14,932 bases of DNA from JALCRY01 sp050946575 (GCA_050946575.1 JBMNVB010000016.1:1-14932), one strand, 5' to 3'; shown: positions 6,736 to 14,495, counted from the first letter of the stretch. Notes: generated by a model not told the origin, from the sequence alone. Made by a program: numbers and translations.

Positions 6736-6744
6736 TGATAAAAT
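6736..6744 (+). promoter_or_regulatory. Extended -10 promoter for the 38-aa ORF and fba
   Basis: TGATAAAAT (TG at 6736-6737, hexamer TAAAAT 6739-6744, five of six to consensus) matches the extended -10 pattern. The start of transcription would be near 6751, leaving a short leader with the GAGGTGG site. No good -35 is visible. It is back to back with the operon promoter at 6700-6705, about 35 bp apart. Confidence 0.5.
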
Positions 6745-6764
6745 TGACTTGCAGAGGTGGCAAT

Positions 6765-6881
6765 ATGAACAAGTTTAAAGATTTTCTGTATAACAAAAAC
6801 GATATTATCGTCGCAGTGCTCATCTTGCTGATCGCCGCAGCAGTTATTTTCTTCAGGGTGCAGGCTATTATGAATTACTGA
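6765..6881 (+). CDS. 38-residue single-pass membrane protein
   Basis: A short ORF (ATG 6765, TGA 6879-6881) preceded by GAGGTGG at 6754-6760. The peptide has a basic/aromatic head (MNKFKDFLYNKND, 1-13) and one hydrophobic helix (about 14-30, rich in Ile, Leu, Val, Ala), then RVQAIMNY. The positive charges before the helix predict the N-terminus inside the cell. The gene has its own promoter candidate, lies 38 bp before fba on the same strand, and its last codons form the left arm of a hairpin with a U-run. The clean ribosome binding site, sensible protein features and lack of a competing reading frame support a real gene. I recall similar short clostridial membrane proteins with an FLY-K-NDI start but cannot name a family. 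Function is unknown; a leader-peptide role for fba expression is possible. Confidence 0.72.
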   Translation: MNKFKDFLYNKNDIIVAVLILLIAAAVIFFRVQAIMNY

Positions 6882-6894
6882 GAGCCTGCTTTTT
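6860..6894 (+). terminator. Intrinsic terminator or attenuator across the 38-aa ORF stop codon
   Basis: GCAGGCT (6860-6866) pairs perfectly with AGCCTGC (6883-6889) across a 16-base loop, followed at once by TTTTT (6890-6894). The left arm is inside the coding region and the stop codon is in the loop. It lies upstream of the fba ribosome binding site, so it could partly separate fba transcription from the small ORF. A ribosome finishing the ORF would cover the left arm and favour read-through. Confidence 0.6.
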
Positions 6895-6919
6895 CGTTAA
6901 AGTCATCGGGAGGTTCAAA

Positions 6920-7849
6920 ATGGCATTAATCACATCAAAAGAAATGTTCGCGAAGGCCCTTAACAGTGACTACGCGATAGGTGCTTTCAATGTAAACAAC
7001 ATGGAGATCATACAGGGAATAGTTGAAGCGGCTCAGCTCGAAAACGCTCCTCTTATCCTCCAGGTCTCGGCCGGGGCGAGGAAATACGCGAATCCAGTAT
7101 ACCTCGTGAAGCTCGTTGAGGCCGCGATGGAAACGACAGGTCTCGATCTCGTTCTCCATCTGGATCACGGCGGGGATTTCGAGATCTGCAAGGACTGCGT
7201 GGACAACGGTTTCTCGTCTGTCATGATCGACGGTTCGAAATATCCGTTCGAAGAGAACGTAGCGCTCACGAAAAAGGTCGTGGACTACGCGCATGACAAG
7301 GGCGTCGTCGTCGAAGCCGAACTCGGGAAGCTCGCAGGCGTGGAAGACGCCGTAAATGTGAATTCCAGAGAAGCCACATTCACGGATCCGGACGAAGCAG
7401 TGGAATTCGTGGAGAGAACGGGAGTCGATTCGCTCGCAGTCGCTATCGGCACGAGCCACGGCGCGTATAAATTCAAGGGCACACCGTATCTCGATTTCGA
7501 CAGACTGAAGAAAATACATTCACTGCTGCCGGAGACGCCGCTCGTACTGCACGGCGCGTCGACCGTAATGCCTGAATTCGTGGCTCTCTGCAACAAATAC
7601 GGCGGAGACATCCCGGGCGCGAAGGGCGTTCCCGAAGACATGCTTTCGGAAGCGGCGAAGCACGGCGTCTGCAAGATCAATGTCGACACTGACCTTCGTC
7701 TCGCGATGACTGCCAAGATCAGAGAATGCTTCGTGGAGCATCCTGAAGTGTTCGACCCGCGCAAGTACCTCGGACCGGGCCGCGACGCGATCCGCGACAT
7801 GGTGCAGCACAAGATAAGAGACGTCATGAAGTGCTCGAACAAGAGATAA
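6920..7849 (+). CDS. fba: Class II fructose-1,6-bisphosphate aldolase
   Basis: Zinc-dependent aldolase of glycolysis and gluconeogenesis that reversibly splits fructose 1,6-bisphosphate into dihydroxyacetone phosphate and glyceraldehyde 3-phosphate in the cytoplasm. The 309-residue TIM barrel carries the catalytic Asp82 and zinc ligand His83 in HLDHGGDFE, a conserved VEAELGKLAG block (131-140), zinc ligand His180 in GTSHGAYKF, and His211 in LHGAST. The C-terminal part has the NVDTDLRLA motif that helps bind phosphate. Length is normal for the bacterial class II enzymes. The start at 6920 follows GGGAGG at good spacing. Upstream lies a 38-residue membrane protein and a hairpin with U-run; downstream a strong terminator (7871-7901). 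Related tagatose-bisphosphate aldolases share the fold, but the stand-alone setting favours the glycolytic role. Confidence 0.96.
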   Translation: MALITSKEMFAKALNSDYAIGAFNVNNMEIIQGIVEAAQLENAPLILQVSAGARKYANPVYLVKLVEAAMETTGLDLVLHLDHGGDFEICKDCVDNGFSSVMIDGSKYPFEENVALTKKVVDYAHDKGVVVEAELGKLAGVEDAVNVNSREATFTDPDEAVEFVERTGVDSLAVAIGTSHGAYKFKGTPYLDFDRLKKIHSLLPETPLVLHGASTVMPEFVALCNKYGGDIPGAKGVPEDMLSEAAKHGVCKINVDTDLRLAMTAKIRECFVEHPEVFDPRKYLGPGRDAIRDMVQHKIRDVMKCSNKR

Positions 7850-7870
7850 AAAATATATCGCAAATCAGAG

Positions 7871-7901
7871 CGGAGCCGCCGAGCGGGCGGCTCCGTTTTT
7901 T
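7871..7901 (+). terminator. Rho-independent terminator of fba
   Basis: CGGAGCCGCC (7871-7880) and GGCGGCTCCG (7886-7895) form a perfect 10-bp GC-rich stem with a 5-base loop, followed by TTTTTT. It starts 21 bp after the fba stop codon. Confidence 0.93.
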
Positions 7902-7930
7902 ACGCCCGGCAGCCTGCGGATTTTAATACG

Positions 7931-7963
7931 AAAAAGGAGCCGGTGCCTGTCCGCGCCGGCTCC
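7931..7963 (-). terminator. Rho-independent terminator of pncB
   Basis: On the minus strand GGAGCCGG (7963-7956) pairs with CCGGCTCC (7943-7936), extendable by three inner pairs including one G-U, and is followed by TTTTT (7935-7931). It lies 15 bp past the pncB stop. Together with the fba terminator it insulates the two convergent genes. Confidence 0.88.
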
Positions 7964-7978
7964 CTTGATTTCAGCTGA

Positions 7979-9433
7979 TTATTTCCTGTACTGAGCCTCG
8001 AGATATTCTCCGTGCGCATGGAGCATCTCGTTCTTGAGCGCCCAGAGCTTCTCCGAAAGATCGACATAGTACGTCTGAGGCTTTTCGAACCTCTTCATTT
8101 CGTCCCACATCGCATCGATCTGATCCGCGCAGTATGCCTTGATCTCCTCGAGATCCGGCATATCGTACACGAGCTTTCCGTGATCGAATATCTGCTTCCT
8201 GAGATTGACCGCGTAGAAGTTCGATACATTCTTTTTCTTCCAGACGGCCTTCGGGTCGAATATCATATATCCGTCGCCCTCCGGCACAGGCTCGTCGTAA
8301 AGCGTGATAAGATCCGCGAGCGCCTTGTGCGTATCCTTATCATACAGCCTGTACAGTGTCTTCCTTCCCGGGTTCGTGATCTTCTCGACGTTCTCGCTGA
8401 TCTTTATTTTCGGTATGATCTTTCCGTCTTCCTCAACGGCCGCAAGTTTATACACTCCGCCGAATACAGGGTCGGACTTCGCTGTGATGAGCCGCTCGCC
8501 CACTCCGAACGAATCAATGCACGCTCCTTCGAGCAGGATGTCCTGTATGACATATTCGTCAAGCGAGTTCGAGATGACTATCGTGCAGTCCTGGAGTCCC
8601 TCGGCGTCAAGCTTCTCGCGGACGCGCTTTGTAAGATAACTGATGTCGCCGCTGTCTATGCGGACGCCCATCTTCTCGGGCTTCATCTCCTTGAACACTT
8701 TTATTGCCGCCGGGAGCCCGCTCTTCAGCACGTCATACGTGTCTATCAGCAGCACGCAGTTGTCCGGATAGATCTCGGCGTATTTTTTGAACGCCTCGTA
8801 TTCGCTCGGGAACATCTGCACCCAGCTGTGGGCCATCGTGCCGAGGCCGACGACTCCCATATCGCGGTCGCAGATCGTGCACGCCGTCCCGCAGCATCCG
8901 CCGATATACGCCGCTCTCGCGCCGTAGACCGCCGCCGACGGGCCGTGTGCCCTTCTGGTACCGAACTCCATTACGGGACGTCCCTTGGCCGCTCTCACTA
9001 TCCTGTTCGCCTTAGTGGCGACAAGCGTCTGATGGTTCATCAGAAGAAGCACCATCGTTTCCATGAACTGCGCCTGTATCGCAGGGCCTCTCACCGTGAT
9101 GATCGGCTCATGCGGGAATACCGGCGTCCCTTCCGGGATCGCCCATACATCGCACTCGAATTTGAAATTTTTCAGATAATCGAGGAAACCCTCGGAGAAA
9201 CAGTTTTTCGAACGCAGGAATTCAATGTCATCGTCCGTGAATTCCAGCCCGTTCATGTAATTGATTACCTGCTCCAGACCCGCCGTGATGGCGAAACCGC
9301 CGTTATCCGGTATTTCTCTGAAGAACATATCGAAATACGCGATCTTGTCTTTCATACCGGCTTCGAAATATCCGTTCGCCATGGTTATCTCGTAAAAGTC
9401 GGTAAGCAGGGTCAGATTTACATCATCCAGCAT
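7979..9433 (-). CDS. pncB: Nicotinate phosphoribosyltransferase
   Basis: Enzyme of NAD salvage (Preiss-Handler route): it joins nicotinate and PRPP, with ATP stimulation, to give nicotinate mononucleotide. The 484-residue protein begins with LLTDFYEITMANGYF (9-23), the typical N-terminus. EFGTRRAHG (156-164) binds the substrate region, GTMAHSWVQ (198-206) holds His202, equivalent to the phosphorylated catalytic histidine of the family, and VRIDSGD (257-263) belongs to the phosphoribosyl-binding barrel. Length fits the longer Gram-positive form. The start at 9433 follows GGAGG at 9444-9448. The gene stands alone, with its own terminator and a promoter region containing two perfect palindromes (9449-9462 and 9498-9509), so repression by an NAD-metabolism regulator is likely. 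No other NAD genes are in the window. Confidence 0.96.
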   Translation of the reverse strand: MLDDVNLTLLTDFYEITMANGYFEAGMKDKIAYFDMFFREIPDNGGFAITAGLEQVINYMNGLEFTDDDIEFLRSKNCFSEGFLDYLKNFKFECDVWAIPEGTPVFPHEPIITVRGPAIQAQFMETMVLLLMNHQTLVATKANRIVRAAKGRPVMEFGTRRAHGPSAAVYGARAAYIGGCCGTACTICDRDMGVVGLGTMAHSWVQMFPSEYEAFKKYAEIYPDNCVLLIDTYDVLKSGLPAAIKVFKEMKPEKMGVRIDSGDISYLTKRVREKLDAEGLQDCTIVISNSLDEYVIQDILLEGACIDSFGVGERLITAKSDPVFGGVYKLAAVEEDGKIIPKIKISENVEKITNPGRKTLYRLYDKDTHKALADLITLYDEPVPEGDGYMIFDPKAVWKKKNVSNFYAVNLRKQIFDHGKLVYDMPDLEEIKAYCADQIDAMWDEMKRFEKPQTYYVDLSEKLWALKNEMLHAHGEYLEAQYRK

Positions 9434-9448
9434 GTCAGATAGACCTCC

Positions 9449-9462
9449 ACAACATATGTTGT
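9449..9462. promoter_or_regulatory. 14-bp perfect palindrome just before the pncB ribosome binding site
   Basis: ACAACATATGTTGT is fully symmetric and directly abuts the GGAGG of pncB. It could be a protein operator in the leader, or a small RNA hairpin (5-bp stem, ATAT loop) beside the ribosome binding site. It resembles the centre of a LexA box but lacks the required outer GAAC/GTTC bases. Confidence 0.4.
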
Positions 9463-9497
9463 AATATTATTTATTCGGTGAATATTTACTCTGCGAT

Positions 9498-9509
9498 GTG
9501 TCATGACAC
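9498..9509. promoter_or_regulatory. GTGTC-AT-GACAC palindrome, candidate operator of pncB
   Basis: A perfect 12-bp palindrome shortly downstream of the predicted pncB transcription start. TGTC/GACA half-sites are, as I recall, a feature of operators of NiaR, the niacin-responsive repressor of NAD genes in Bacillota; this match is from memory and should be tested. Position and symmetry suit a repressor site. Confidence 0.45.
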
Positions 9510-9524
9510 CGCATATTAAATACT

Positions 9525-9533
9525 ATTGTAACA
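9525..9533 (-). promoter_or_regulatory. Extended -10 promoter of pncB
   Basis: On the minus strand TGTTACAAT: TG at 9533-9532 and hexamer TACAAT at 9530-9525, five of six to consensus. Transcription would begin near 9518, giving an 85-base leader that contains both palindromes. No strong -35 is seen. Confidence 0.5.
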
Positions 9534-9575
9534 CAAAACACTGGAATTTCAGTACTCTTTTTTGATATCCGAAGA

Positions 9576-12413
9576 TCATTTGCTCAGTATCTTTTTGAGA
9601 TACTGCCCCGTATACGACTCTTCCACTTCCGCTACCTCTTCGGGGGTGCCTTCCGCGATGACGAGTCCGCCCCTGTCGCCTCCGTCCGGGCCGAGGTCTA
9701 TTATATGGTCCGCTCTTTTCACAACGTCAAGATTGTGCTCGATGACTACGACCGTGTTTCCCTGATCCACCAGACCGTCCAGCACATTGAGCAGCTTTTC
9801 AACGTCCGCGAAATGGAGCCCTGTCGTCGGCTCGTCAAGTATGTACATTGTGTTTCCCGTGCCGCGTTTCGAAAGCTCCGCCGCGAGCTTTATCCTCTGC
9901 GCCTCGCCGCCGGAAAGCTGGGTGGACGGCTGTCCGAGTTTCACATATCCGAGCCCTACCTGCTCGAGCGTCTCCAGTTTTCTCGTTATCTTCGGGATGT
10001 TTTTGAAATACTCGAGCGCTTCCGATATAGTCATGTCGAGCACTTCGGCAATGTTCTTTCCCCTGTATTTCACTTCGAGCGTTTCGCGGTTGTACCGCTT
10101 TCCGTGGCAGACCTCGCACGGGACGTAAACGTCCGAAAGGAAATTCATCTCGATCTTTATTATCCCGTCTCCCTTGCAGGCCTCGCATCTTCCGCCCTTC
10201 ACATTGAAGCTGAAGCGGCCGGGCTTGTATCCGCGGACCTTCGACTCGTTCATTTCGGCGAACAGCTGCCGGATGTATGTGAACACCCCGGTATAGGTCG
10301 CCGGATTCGAGCGCGGCGTCCTGCCGATCGGAGACTGGTCTATATTTATGATCTTATCTATGTTCTTTGTCCCGAGCATTGATTTATATTCGCCCGGGAT
10401 CACGCTCGCATGATTCAGCTTCTTCGCGAGTCCCTTGTACAGTATCTCGTTCACGAGACTGCTCTTTCCCGAACCGGACACTCCTGTGACGCACACGAAT
10501 TTCCCGAGAGGGATCTTCACGGTGATATCGCGGAGATTATGTTCCTTCGCGCCCTTTATCGTGATATTCTTCCCGTTCCCGGGTCTCCTGACGAGAGGCA
10601 CTTCTATCCTTCGCTTTCCGGAAAGGTACTGCCCCGTTATGGATTCTTCGCATTTCTTTATATCCTCGACGGTGCCCTGAGCCACTACGCGGCCGCCTTT
10701 TCTGCCGGCACCCGGACCGATGTCAATGATCTGATCCGCCGCGTACATCGTCTCCTCGTCGTGCTCGACTACGAGCAGCGTATTTCCCGCGTCCGTCAGG
10801 CTCCTCAGAGAATCAAGAAGCATCGCATTGTCCTTCTGATGGAGGCCGATGCTCGGTTCGTCAAGTATATACAGCACGCCGACGAGGCCGGAGCCGATCT
10901 GCGTCGCGAGCCGTATCCTCTGCGACTCACCGCCCGAAAGCGTAGCGGACGCTCTCGACATCGTGAGATAGTCGAGGCCCACCTGGACGAGGAATTTCAG
11001 TCTGGCCGTGATTTCCTTGATGATCTGATCGCCGATCGTGCGCTGCCTGTCTGTCAGCTCGAGATTTTCTATGAATTCGAGCTCGTCCTTTACCGGCATG
11101 TCGCAGAACTCTGCGATATTCAGTCCGCCGACCGTGACGGCGAGGACTTCCGGCTTCAGCCTCTTCCCGCCGCACGCTTCGCACGGCGCGACCGACATAT
11201 ATCCCATGAGCCATTCCTTGAACATCTCGGAATCGCTCTTTCTGTACCGCCGCTCGAGATTCGTGACAAGGCCCTCGAACGGGTGCTCGCGGTACATGCG
11301 CTGCCCGTTCTGCCTGAGATAACTGTACTTAAGGTTCCTGCCGTTCGTCCCGTACAGAAGCTCCTTTTTGAATTTTTTCGGGAGCTTCGAATACGGCGTG
11401 TCGAGCGATACGCCGTGATCATCGGCGAGCGCCGCGACCATCCTCTTGTAGAAGCTCTTGAACTCCATGCTCGAGTAGAATATGTTAAGCGCGCCGTCGT
11501 TTATGCTCTTCGATTTGTCCGGTATGATGAGATCCGGCTCGATGCTCTCGATGAACCCGAGCCCCTTGCATTCTTCGCAGGCGCCGAACGGGCTGTTGAA
11601 TGAGAACATCCTCGGCTCGAGCTCCTCGATGACGCTGCCGTGCTCCGGACACGCGAATTTTGTGCTGAACAGTTTCTCGCCGTCGAATCCTTCGCCGGAG
11701 ATCTCGACGCGGACGAGCCCCGCTCCGTTCTGGATCGCGATCTCGACAGCCTCCGCGAGCCTGCTTTCAGCCCCTTCGCGCACCTTTACTCTGTCAACGA
11801 CGATATCTATGGAATGCCGGTACGACTTCTCCATCTTTATCTCGTCTTCGTCTATCCTGTACATCTCGCCGTCGACGCGCACACGCGCGAAGCCGTCGCG
11901 CTGTATGCGGCTGATGATCTTTTCGTGTGTTCCCTTTTTATCTCTTATGACCGGCGCCATTATCGTCAGCTTCGTCCCGTCGCCGTACGCCATGAGCGTA
12001 TCGACGATCTGGTCGACCGACTGGCTGCTTATCTCGCGTCCGCATATCGGGCAGTGAGGCACGCCTATCCTCGCGTACATCAGCCTCAGATAGTCGTATA
12101 TCTCCGTGACCGTCCCGACGGTCGAGCGCGGATTCTTGCTCGTCGTCTTCTGATCTATCGATATCGCCGGCGACAGTCCCTCGATGTAATCGACATCCGG
12201 CTTGTCCATCTGTCCGAGAAACTGACGCGCATACGAGGAAAGACTTTCCACGTAGCGCCTCTGCCCTTCCGCGTAGATCGTATCGAACGCGAGCGAGGAC
12301 TTCCCGCTCCCGGAAAGCCCCGTCAGCACGACCAGCTTGTCGCGCGGTATAGTCAGATCAATGTTCTGGAGATTGTTCTCTCTCGCTCCTTTTATCTTTA
12401 TCTTGTCTGCCAT
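9576..12413 (-). CDS. uvrA: Excinuclease ABC subunit A
   Basis: DNA damage-recognition ATPase of nucleotide excision repair; a dimer that loads UvrB at lesions. The 945-residue protein has two ABC modules. First: Walker A GLSGSGKS (32-39), signature LSGGE (492-496), Walker B ending in DEP (518-520). Second: Walker A GVSGSGKS (644-651), LSGGE (833-837) and DEP (860-862). The C-terminal zinc module has CEAC (743-746) and CEVC (766-769), all four cysteines present. The first zinc module reads CPEH (255-258) and CEEC (279-282), so one ligand is His rather than Cys. Two more CxxC pairs occur at 121-124 and 411-414. The gene follows uvrB by 26 bp with GGAGAGAAG before the ATG, so the two form an operon. 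No uvrC is in the window. Length is normal. Confidence 0.98.
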   Translation of the reverse strand: MADKIKIKGARENNLQNIDLTIPRDKLVVLTGLSGSGKSSLAFDTIYAEGQRRYVESLSSYARQFLGQMDKPDVDYIEGLSPAISIDQKTTSKNPRSTVGTVTEIYDYLRLMYARIGVPHCPICGREISSQSVDQIVDTLMAYGDGTKLTIMAPVIRDKKGTHEKIISRIQRDGFARVRVDGEMYRIDEDEIKMEKSYRHSIDIVVDRVKVREGAESRLAEAVEIAIQNGAGLVRVEISGEGFDGEKLFSTKFACPEHGSVIEELEPRMFSFNSPFGACEECKGLGFIESIEPDLIIPDKSKSINDGALNIFYSSMEFKSFYKRMVAALADDHGVSLDTPYSKLPKKFKKELLYGTNGRNLKYSYLRQNGQRMYREHPFEGLVTNLERRYRKSDSEMFKEWLMGYMSVAPCEACGGKRLKPEVLAVTVGGLNIAEFCDMPVKDELEFIENLELTDRQRTIGDQIIKEITARLKFLVQVGLDYLTMSRASATLSGGESQRIRLATQIGSGLVGVLYILDEPSIGLHQKDNAMLLDSLRSLTDAGNTLLVVEHDEETMYAADQIIDIGPGAGRKGGRVVAQGTVEDIKKCEESITGQYLSGKRRIEVPLVRRPGNGKNITIKGAKEHNLRDITVKIPLGKFVCVTGVSGSGKSSLVNEILYKGLAKKLNHASVIPGEYKSMLGTKNIDKIINIDQSPIGRTPRSNPATYTGVFTYIRQLFAEMNESKVRGYKPGRFSFNVKGGRCEACKGDGIIKIEMNFLSDVYVPCEVCHGKRYNRETLEVKYRGKNIAEVLDMTISEALEYFKNIPKITRKLETLEQVGLGYVKLGQPSTQLSGGEAQRIKLAAELSKRGTGNTMYILDEPTTGLHFADVEKLLNVLDGLVDQGNTVVVIEHNLDVVKRADHIIDLGPDGGDRGGLVIAEGTPEEVAEVEESYTGQYLKKILSK

Positions 12414-12439
12414 TCTTCTCTCCGATATTCCAATAACTC

Positions 12440-14410
12440 TCAGTCCGCCGATTTCAGCTCGAAAATACGGTCTCTCAGCATTGCCGCCCTCTCGAACTGC
12501 AGATCCGCCGCAGCCTGCTTCATTTCCTTCTCCAGGCCGGCAATATACGCCTTCAGTTCTTTCTTCGTCAGCTCGAGCGCGCTCCTGCCGTCGTAATCAC
12601 TGATGTCCTCCGCCGCCGTCGTGGCCTCTATCGCCTCGCGCACGGCCTTCCTTACCGTCTGCGGAGTAATGCCGTGCTCTTCATTGTATTTCTTTTGCAA
12701 TGCGCGGCGCCGCTCCGTTTCGTCTATCGTATAACGCATGGCAGGGCTTATCTCGTCCGCGTACATGATGACGCGCCCGTCGGCGTTCCTGCTCGCGCGT
12801 CCTACTGTCTGCATCAGCGACGTCTCCGTACGCAGGAATCCCTCGCGGTCGGCGTCAAGTATCGCCACAAGCGCGACTTCCGGTATGTCCAGCCCCTCAC
12901 GCAGGAGGTTTATCCCCACGAGGACATCGAACACGCCTTTTCTCAGGTCCCGGATTATCTCCGTCCGCTCGAGTGTATCGACATCCGAGTGTAGGTATCT
13001 CACTTTTATTCCGGTGTTTCTGAGATAATCCGTGAGGTCTTCCGCCATTTTCTTGGTGAGCGTCGTGACGAGCACGCGCTCGCCCTTTTTCACTGTCTTG
13101 TTTATCTCGCCGATGAGATGGTCTATCTGGCCTTCGGTCGGCACGACCTCGATCGGCGGATCCAGAAGGCCGGTCGGTCTCAGCACCTGCTCCGCGTCGA
13201 TCCCGCCGCTGACCTTTTTCTCGTATTCGGCGGGCGTCGCGCTGAAGAAGACTATCTGGTTTATCAGGCTGTCGAATTCCTCGAACTTGAGCGGCCTGTT
13301 ATCGAGCGCCGACGGAAGTCTGAATCCGTAGTCCACGAGCGATCTCTTCCGCGACAGGTTCCCGTTGTACATGGCGCGAAGCTGCGGTATCATCGCGTGC
13401 GATTCGTCCATAATCATCAGAAAATCGTCCGGGAAATAGTCGATGAGCGTATACGGCTGAGCTCCGGGCGGCAGATTGTTCAGGTGGCGCGTGTAGTTTT
13501 CTATGCCCTTGCAGCGCCCGATCTCGCGCAGCATCTCGAGGTCGTACCTCGTGCGCTGCTCTATCCTCTGCGCCTCGAGGAGCTTCCCGCGCTCCGTGAA
13601 CCACTTTATCCGCTCTTCCAGCTCCTGCTCTATGGTCACGAGAGCCCTGCTGAGCTTTTCGGGCGACGTGACGTAATGCGACGCCGGAAATACCGCGACG
13701 TGGCTGCGCTTCCCGATGATCTCTCCGGTCACCGGATCGAACTCCTTTATACTTTCGACCTCGTCTCCGAACAGTTCTATCCTGACAGCGTGCTCTTCCC
13801 CGGCCGGGAAGATATCTATCGTGTCGCCGCGGGCGCGGAACGTTCCGCGTTCGAACGCGAGATCGTTCCTGTCATATCTGATATCGACGAGCCTCCTGAG
13901 TATCTCGTTCCTGTCCTTCTCCATGCCGGGCCTGAGCGACAGTACCTGGTTCTCATAATCGACAGGCGAGCCGAGCCCGTATATGCAGGACACGGACGCA
14001 ACTACAATGACGTCGCGCCGCTCGTTGAGAGCCGCCGTGGCCGAGTGTCTGAGCTTGTCTATCTCGTCATTCACGTCCGAATCTTTTTCAATATACGTAT
14101 CCGTGGACGCCACATAAGCCTCCGGCTGATAATAGTCATAATACGAAACAAAATACTCCACAGCGTTCTCAGGGAAGAATTCCTTGAATTCCCCGTAAAG
14201 CTGCGCCGCGAGCGTCTTGTTATGCGAGATGACCAGCGTCGGCCGCTGCACCCGCTCGATAATATTAGCCATCGTGAACGTTTTCCCGCTCCCGGTGACT
14301 CCCATCAATGTCTGATATTTTTTCCCGCTTTCCAGCCCGGAAACGATCTTGTCTATCGCCTGCGGCTGGTCCCCTGTAGGCTTGAAATCAGCATGTATCT
14401 TGAAATCCAT
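12440..14410 (-). CDS. uvrB: Excinuclease ABC subunit B
   Basis: Helicase-like damage-verification subunit of nucleotide excision repair; it takes over from UvrA, opens the DNA and recruits UvrC. The 656-residue protein has Walker A GVTGSGKT (37-44), the beta-hairpin YYDYYQPEAYVAS (about 90-102) that clamps the strand, a DEAD-like DESHA box, helicase motifs V and VI (GINLLREGLDIPEV; QTVGRASRN), and the C-terminal UVR motif (about 615-656) that binds UvrC. The start at 14410 is chosen because MDFKIHADFKPTGDQPQAI is the family N-terminus; a longer reading from a GTG at 14509 would begin inside a repeat unit and cross the promoter. No ribosome binding site precedes the ATG and the -10 box ends nine bases before it, so the mRNA may be leaderless or nearly so. 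A LexA box lies upstream; uvrA follows. Confidence 0.98.
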   Translation of the reverse strand: MDFKIHADFKPTGDQPQAIDKIVSGLESGKKYQTLMGVTGSGKTFTMANIIERVQRPTLVISHNKTLAAQLYGEFKEFFPENAVEYFVSYYDYYQPEAYVASTDTYIEKDSDVNDEIDKLRHSATAALNERRDVIVVASVSCIYGLGSPVDYENQVLSLRPGMEKDRNEILRRLVDIRYDRNDLAFERGTFRARGDTIDIFPAGEEHAVRIELFGDEVESIKEFDPVTGEIIGKRSHVAVFPASHYVTSPEKLSRALVTIEQELEERIKWFTERGKLLEAQRIEQRTRYDLEMLREIGRCKGIENYTRHLNNLPPGAQPYTLIDYFPDDFLMIMDESHAMIPQLRAMYNGNLSRKRSLVDYGFRLPSALDNRPLKFEEFDSLINQIVFFSATPAEYEKKVSGGIDAEQVLRPTGLLDPPIEVVPTEGQIDHLIGEINKTVKKGERVLVTTLTKKMAEDLTDYLRNTGIKVRYLHSDVDTLERTEIIRDLRKGVFDVLVGINLLREGLDIPEVALVAILDADREGFLRTETSLMQTVGRASRNADGRVIMYADEISPAMRYTIDETERRRALQKKYNEEHGITPQTVRKAVREAIEATTAAEDISDYDGRSALELTKKELKAYIAGLEKEMKQAAADLQFERAAMLRDRIFELKSAD

Positions 14411-14419
14411 AACGGTTAA

Positions 14420-14428
14420 ATTATAGCA
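14420..14428 (-). promoter_or_regulatory. Extended -10 promoter of uvrBA
   Basis: TGCTATAAT on the minus strand: TG at 14428-14427 and a perfect TATAAT at 14425-14420. Nine bases separate the hexamer from the uvrB ATG, so the predicted start gives a leader of only about two or three bases. The -35 region near 14443-14448 (TGTACT, 17 bp spacing) matches consensus in three of six positions, as is common with extended -10 promoters. Confidence 0.72.
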
Positions 14429-14456
14429 CAGAGGCGGGGCAAAGTACACAGATTTA

Positions 14457-14470
14457 TGAACACCTGTTCG
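14457..14470. promoter_or_regulatory. LexA (DinR-type) SOS box upstream of uvrBA
   Basis: TGAAC-ACCT-GTTCG matches the Gram-positive LexA operator CGAAC-N4-GTTCG at nine of ten defined positions, with symmetric GAAC/GTTC half-sites. It lies nine bases upstream of the -35 region of the uvrB promoter. uvrBA is a classic SOS operon in Bacillota, so damage-inducible control is expected. A position just upstream of the -35 is slightly further out than usual. Confidence 0.75.
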
Positions 14471-14495
14471 CGTGATTTTCGGACCTGAGCCGGCT

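Noticed and set aside
8012..9442. Long plus-strand open frame (476 codons) opposite pncB
   Set aside because: It is the antisense of a clear pncB; its translation is Arg/His-rich with no recognisable family and reflects codon bias of the real gene.
9449..9462. LexA box before pncB
   Set aside because: The central AACATATGTT fits, but the essential outer bases of GAAC/GTTC are replaced (CAAC/GTTG) and pncB is not a usual SOS gene.
10410..11603. Plus-strand open frame (397 codons) opposite uvrA
   Set aside because: Antisense shadow of uvrA; no domain resemblance.
13118..14419. Long plus-strand open frame (433 codons) opposite uvrB
   Set aside because: Antisense shadow of uvrB, with low-complexity Arg/Glu/Val composition and no ribosome binding site of note.
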